Shown: positions 12,529-14,833 of the stretch, one piece after another
Numbering within the stretch: the stretch's first letter is position 1
Layout of the letters: each line of letters starts with the position of its first letter
Assembly (NCBI GenBank): GCA_031268395.1
Contig: JAIRXI010000157.1
Span: forward strand, 1 to 14,833
Direction: 5' to 3'
Origin: Tannerella sp.
Lineage (GTDB): Bacteria; Bacteroidota; Bacteroidia; Bacteroidales; Tannerellaceae
DNA length: 14,833 nt
Translations under genes and position numbers: made by a program
Notes under the pieces: model-generated
The model's input: the letters and a program-made list of their open reading frames with translations, nothing else
What the model was told of the DNA's origin: nothing
Databases searched by the model: none

Positions 12529-14833
12529 CTATTTCAGTACCACCTTTTGTCCCCAGCCCGAGCGGCCTCTTACGATCACCACGCCATGCGGCAGATGCCC
12601 GATGCGGAAGGTTTCCGTGCCGGAGGCCTTGCGCGCGCTGTAGAGCCGTGTGCCGGCCGGGGAATAAATGTCTACCTGTTCGGCCGACGGCGAGGCAACC
12701 GTCAGGACGCCGCCGAAGCACGTTACCTGCAACGACGGTCCGACGATTTCATTGCCGTCGCTGTCGCCGGCCGTCACCGTCACCGTACACGCATCCGTGC
12801 GATCGCCCGACACCGTCCGTACCGTCACCGTCGCCGTGCCTTCGGCGACGGCTGTCACAAGACCCGTTGCCGAGACGGTTGCCACCTGCGGGTCGGACGA
12901 CGTCCATTCGACCGCCGGATCCGTCGCGTCGGCGGGAGTAACGGTGGCCGTGAGCTGAACTGTTTCATCCTTTTTCAACGAAACCACATGCAAGTCCAGC
13001 GAAACGGCATCCGGAACCGTCTCCGGCGGAACACCGGCGGCCTGCGTGACGTCGACGGTTTTGGTGACGCCTCCGCCGGTAACGGTAATGGTTACCGTCC
13101 GCTGGCTTGTCGACGTGTTGGCCGCCGCCGTCACGGTGACGGTTCCGTTATTCGCACCCGAAGCGGGCGAAACCGTTGCCCACGGCTCCGAACTCACAAC
13201 CGTCCAGTTCGCATCGGAAGAAACGGAAAACGACTTGCTTTCGCTGGCGGCCGCGAAGGAAAGGCTTGCCGGGCTGACGGTCAGTGAAGCGGCCGGCGCG
13301 GAAACACCTGCCTGCGTGACGTCGACGGTTCGGGTGATGCCTCCGCCGGTAACGGTAATGGTCGCCGTCCGCTGACTTGTCGACGTGTTGGCCGCCGCCG
13401 TCACGGTGACGGTTCCGTTATTCGTGCCCGAAGCCGGCGAAACTGTCGCCCACGGCTCCGAACTCACAACCGTCCAGCTCGCGCCGGAAGAAACGGAAAA
13501 CGACTTGCTCTCGCCGGCGACCGTAAAGGACAGGCTTGCCGGGTTGACGGCTAATGAGGGGTCGCCCGGGTCTTCCATTTCAGGCATATTCTTTAAAACC
13601 GGGAATCCGCCGCCGGCGGGGATTGCCCAGACATCCGCAAAATCCCAATCCAAAGTGGACGTTAACCATGACGGGTCTTGGAAATTAGCGACTCCTCCAT
13701 CGGCTCCGTCCTTGCTGTTGGCGTTCAGACCGGGCCTTACCAGGCCGTTTATCTTCATGGAAACCAGGGCGTGGCAATTTGTAACTGTACCACCACTACC
13801 CACAATTCTTCCTGCATTCTGGCTGCCACCGGAACTTGTAATGGTTGCATTGGCAGCGATACAGTTGCGGATGGCACCTCCACTTCCGCAAATACCGCCT
13901 GCAACATCCGCAGAAATATCTCCCGTATTATAGCAATTGCGGATGGGAACATAAGAAGAAGCGCTTCCGCAAATACCGCCTGCATAAGAAAGATAAGAAG
14001 CAGAAGCAGCAGCAGCAGAAATACTCCCAGTATTATAGCAATTGCTGATGGTAACAGAAGAAGAAAGAGTAATTCCGCAAATACCGCCGGCAGAGGGAAT
14101 AGAAGAACCCGTAGCAGAAATACTCCCCATATTATAACAATTGCTGATGGTAACAGAAGAAGAAGAAGCACTCCCGCAAATACCGCCTGCATAGGAAGTA
14201 GAAGAAATATTCCCCGTATTATAGCAATCACTGATGGTAATTTTACTGTCACTTTCTCTTACCCTTCCGCAAATACCGCCTGCAGAGGAAGTAGAAGAAA
14301 TATCCCCCGTATTATAACAATTGCTGATGGTAAAAGGAGAAGGAGAAGAAGCACTTCCACAAATACCGCCTGCAGAAGAAGCATCAGAAATATTCCCCAT
14401 ATTATAGCAATTGCTGATGATATTAGAAGAAGAAATAGTAATACTTCCGCAAATACCGCCTGCATAAGAAGAAGAAGTAGTAGTAGTTTTAGTAAAAGAA
14501 ATACTCCCCTTATTATAGCAATTGCTGATGGCATATCCCCTTCCGCAAATACCGCCTGCATAAGAAGTAGAAGAAGAAGTGGAAGTAATACTCCCTGTAT
14601 TATAGCAATTGCTGATGCTACCTCCACTCCCGCAAATACCGCCTACAGAAGCAGCAGAAGAAATCTCTCCCGTATTATAGCAATTGCTGATGGTAGCAGA
14701 AGAATAAGAATGCTCAGAAGAAGCTATTCCGCAAATACCGCCCGCATAGGAATCTGTAGAAGAAGAAATCTCCCCCGTATTATGGCAATTGCTGATGGTA
14801 ACATCATAAGCACTCCCGCAAATACCGCCTGCA
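12529..14833 (-). CDS. Large repeat-rich surface protein: GLUG-like repeats, two BACON domains, Big_2 domain and T9SS-like C-terminal tail (5' end beyond window)
   Basis: The frame is open from the right window edge, giving 767 visible residues, so the signal peptide and start are outside. Residues 1 to about 350 hold twelve GLUG-like repeats of roughly 20-36 residues, each AGGICG + variable Ser/Thr-rich linker + ISNCYNTGxIS; the last two are degenerate (AGGICGSGGAIRNC, AGRIVGSGGTVTNC). A linker with NANSKDGADGG and WDFADVWAIPAGGGFPVLKN follows. Two BACON domains (about 426-512 and 513-602, each with WTVVSSEPWATVSPASG) precede a Big_2 Ig-like domain (about 608-692, SSDPQVATVSATGLVTAVAEGTATV) and a last 70 residues ending DIYSPAGTRLYS...HGVVIVRGRSGWGQKVVLK. 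That tail resembles a type A sorting domain of the type IX secretion system. The likely role is a cell-surface adhesin or glycan-binding protein; the ligand is unknown. An ATG at 14400 is internal to a repeat and not the start. Confidence 0.88.
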   Translation of the reverse strand, partial: AGGICGSAYDVTISNCHNTGEISSSTDSYAGGICGIASSEHSYSSATISNCYNTGEISSAASVGGICGSGGSISNCYNTGSITSTSSSTSYAGGICGRGYAISNCYNKGSISFTKTTTTSSSYAGGICGSITISSSNIISNCYNMGNISDASSAGGICGSASSPSPFTISNCYNTGDISSTSSAGGICGRVRESDSKITISDCYNTGNISSTSYAGGICGSASSSSVTISNCYNMGSISATGSSIPSAGGICGITLSSSVTISNCYNTGSISAAAASASYLSYAGGICGSASSYVPIRNCYNTGDISADVAGGICGSGGAIRNCIAANATITSSGGSQNAGRIVGSGGTVTNCHALVSMKINGLVRPGLNANSKDGADGGVANFQDPSWLTSTLDWDFADVWAIPAGGGFPVLKNMPEMEDPGDPSLAVNPASLSFTVAGESKSFSVSSGASWTVVSSEPWATVSPASGTNNGTVTVTAAANTSTSQRTATITVTGGGITRTVDVTQAGVSAPAASLTVSPASLSFAAASESKSFSVSSDANWTVVSSEPWATVSPASGANNGTVTVTAAANTSTSQRTVTITVTGGGVTKTVDVTQAAGVPPETVPDAVSLDLHVVSLKKDETVQLTATVTPADATDPAVEWTSSDPQVATVSATGLVTAVAEGTATVTVRTVSGDRTDACTVTVTAGDSDGNEIVGPSLQVTCFGGVLTVASPSAEQVDIYSPAGTRLYSARKASGTETFRIGHLPHGVVIVRGRSGWGQKVVLK
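13041..13558 (-). repeat. Tandem 270-bp duplication encoding the two BACON domains
   Basis: The copies start at 13041 and 13311 (both CCTGCGTGACGTCGACGGTT), a period of 270 bp or 90 codons. They stay nearly identical through long blocks such as TTGGCCGCCGCCGTCACGGT, including silent positions. The protein copies differ mainly at the domain edges and a few surface positions (for example TVAGES versus AAASES). The second copy fades near 13558. Confidence 0.9.
13780..14833 (-). repeat. GLUG-like coding repeat array with conserved cores and microsatellite linkers
   Basis: About twelve coding units carry two near-invariant DNA blocks on the minus strand, GCAGGCGGTATTTGCGG and ATCAGCAATTGCTATAATA. 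The linkers between them vary in length and consist mostly of TCT, ACT and GCT codons. The array continues beyond the window. Unit length always stays a multiple of three. Confidence 0.9.

Noticed and set aside
12355..13287. Arginine-rich plus-strand frames opposite the surface-protein gene
   Set aside because: They are antisense shadows of the GC-rich BACON/Big_2 coding region.
13755..14627. Leucine-rich minus-strand frames (LLLLLPSAIAII repeats) suggesting membrane segments
   Set aside because: They are out-of-frame readings of the TCT/GCT linkers and ATCAGCAATTGC cores. The in-frame product gives coherent GLUG-like repeats and stays open to the window edge.

Overview
The window looks like chromosomal DNA of a Bacteroidales bacterium (phylum Bacteroidota), moderately GC-rich. 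The grounds are the TAnnTTTG -7 promoter boxes, a UvrA of the '[11 protein letters not shown]' type, a patatin/outer-membrane barrel fusion, BACON domains, GLUG-like repeats and a type IX secretion-like C-terminal tail. A Tannerellaceae-like member is possible, but I cannot name the genus.

Region 1 (1-4541, + strand) is a tight cluster: the tail of a flippase-like membrane protein, the dipeptidase pepD and the excision-repair ATPase uvrA, with gaps of 11 and 29 bp. Region 2 (4542-5281) has no credible gene. It holds a run of 7-bp tandem repeats, then a large inverted-repeat cassette (4668-5181). The cassette's arms enclose ten 21-bp units that are themselves palindromes, and its left arm is interrupted by a small palindromic insertion flanked by 9-bp direct repeats. 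This is the most unusual structure in the window.

Region 3 (5282-9068, + strand) has a patatin-like phospholipase with a C-terminal beta barrel, a tRNA-Arg(ACG) with promoter and terminator, and a Tat-exported TIM-barrel sugar isomerase/epimerase-like protein. Region 4 (9069-9858) is a decayed stretch with the C-terminal remnant of an ISL3-family transposase, frameshifted and without an intact start. Region 5 (9859-12216, - strand) carries ychF and a zinc-dependent sorbitol-dehydrogenase-like enzyme.

Region 6 (12217-14833, - strand) begins with a REP-like nested inverted repeat and a strong terminator. It then enters a long surface protein, cut by the right edge of the window, made of about twelve GLUG-like repeats, two nearly identical BACON domains, a Big_2 Ig-like domain and a probable sorting tail. 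Its repeat half is AT-richer and full of TCT-type trinucleotide runs, while the C-terminal half is GC-rich. Most genes are housekeeping or envelope functions with no shared pathway visible. The novelty is in the non-coding cassette and in the repeat architecture of the surface protein.
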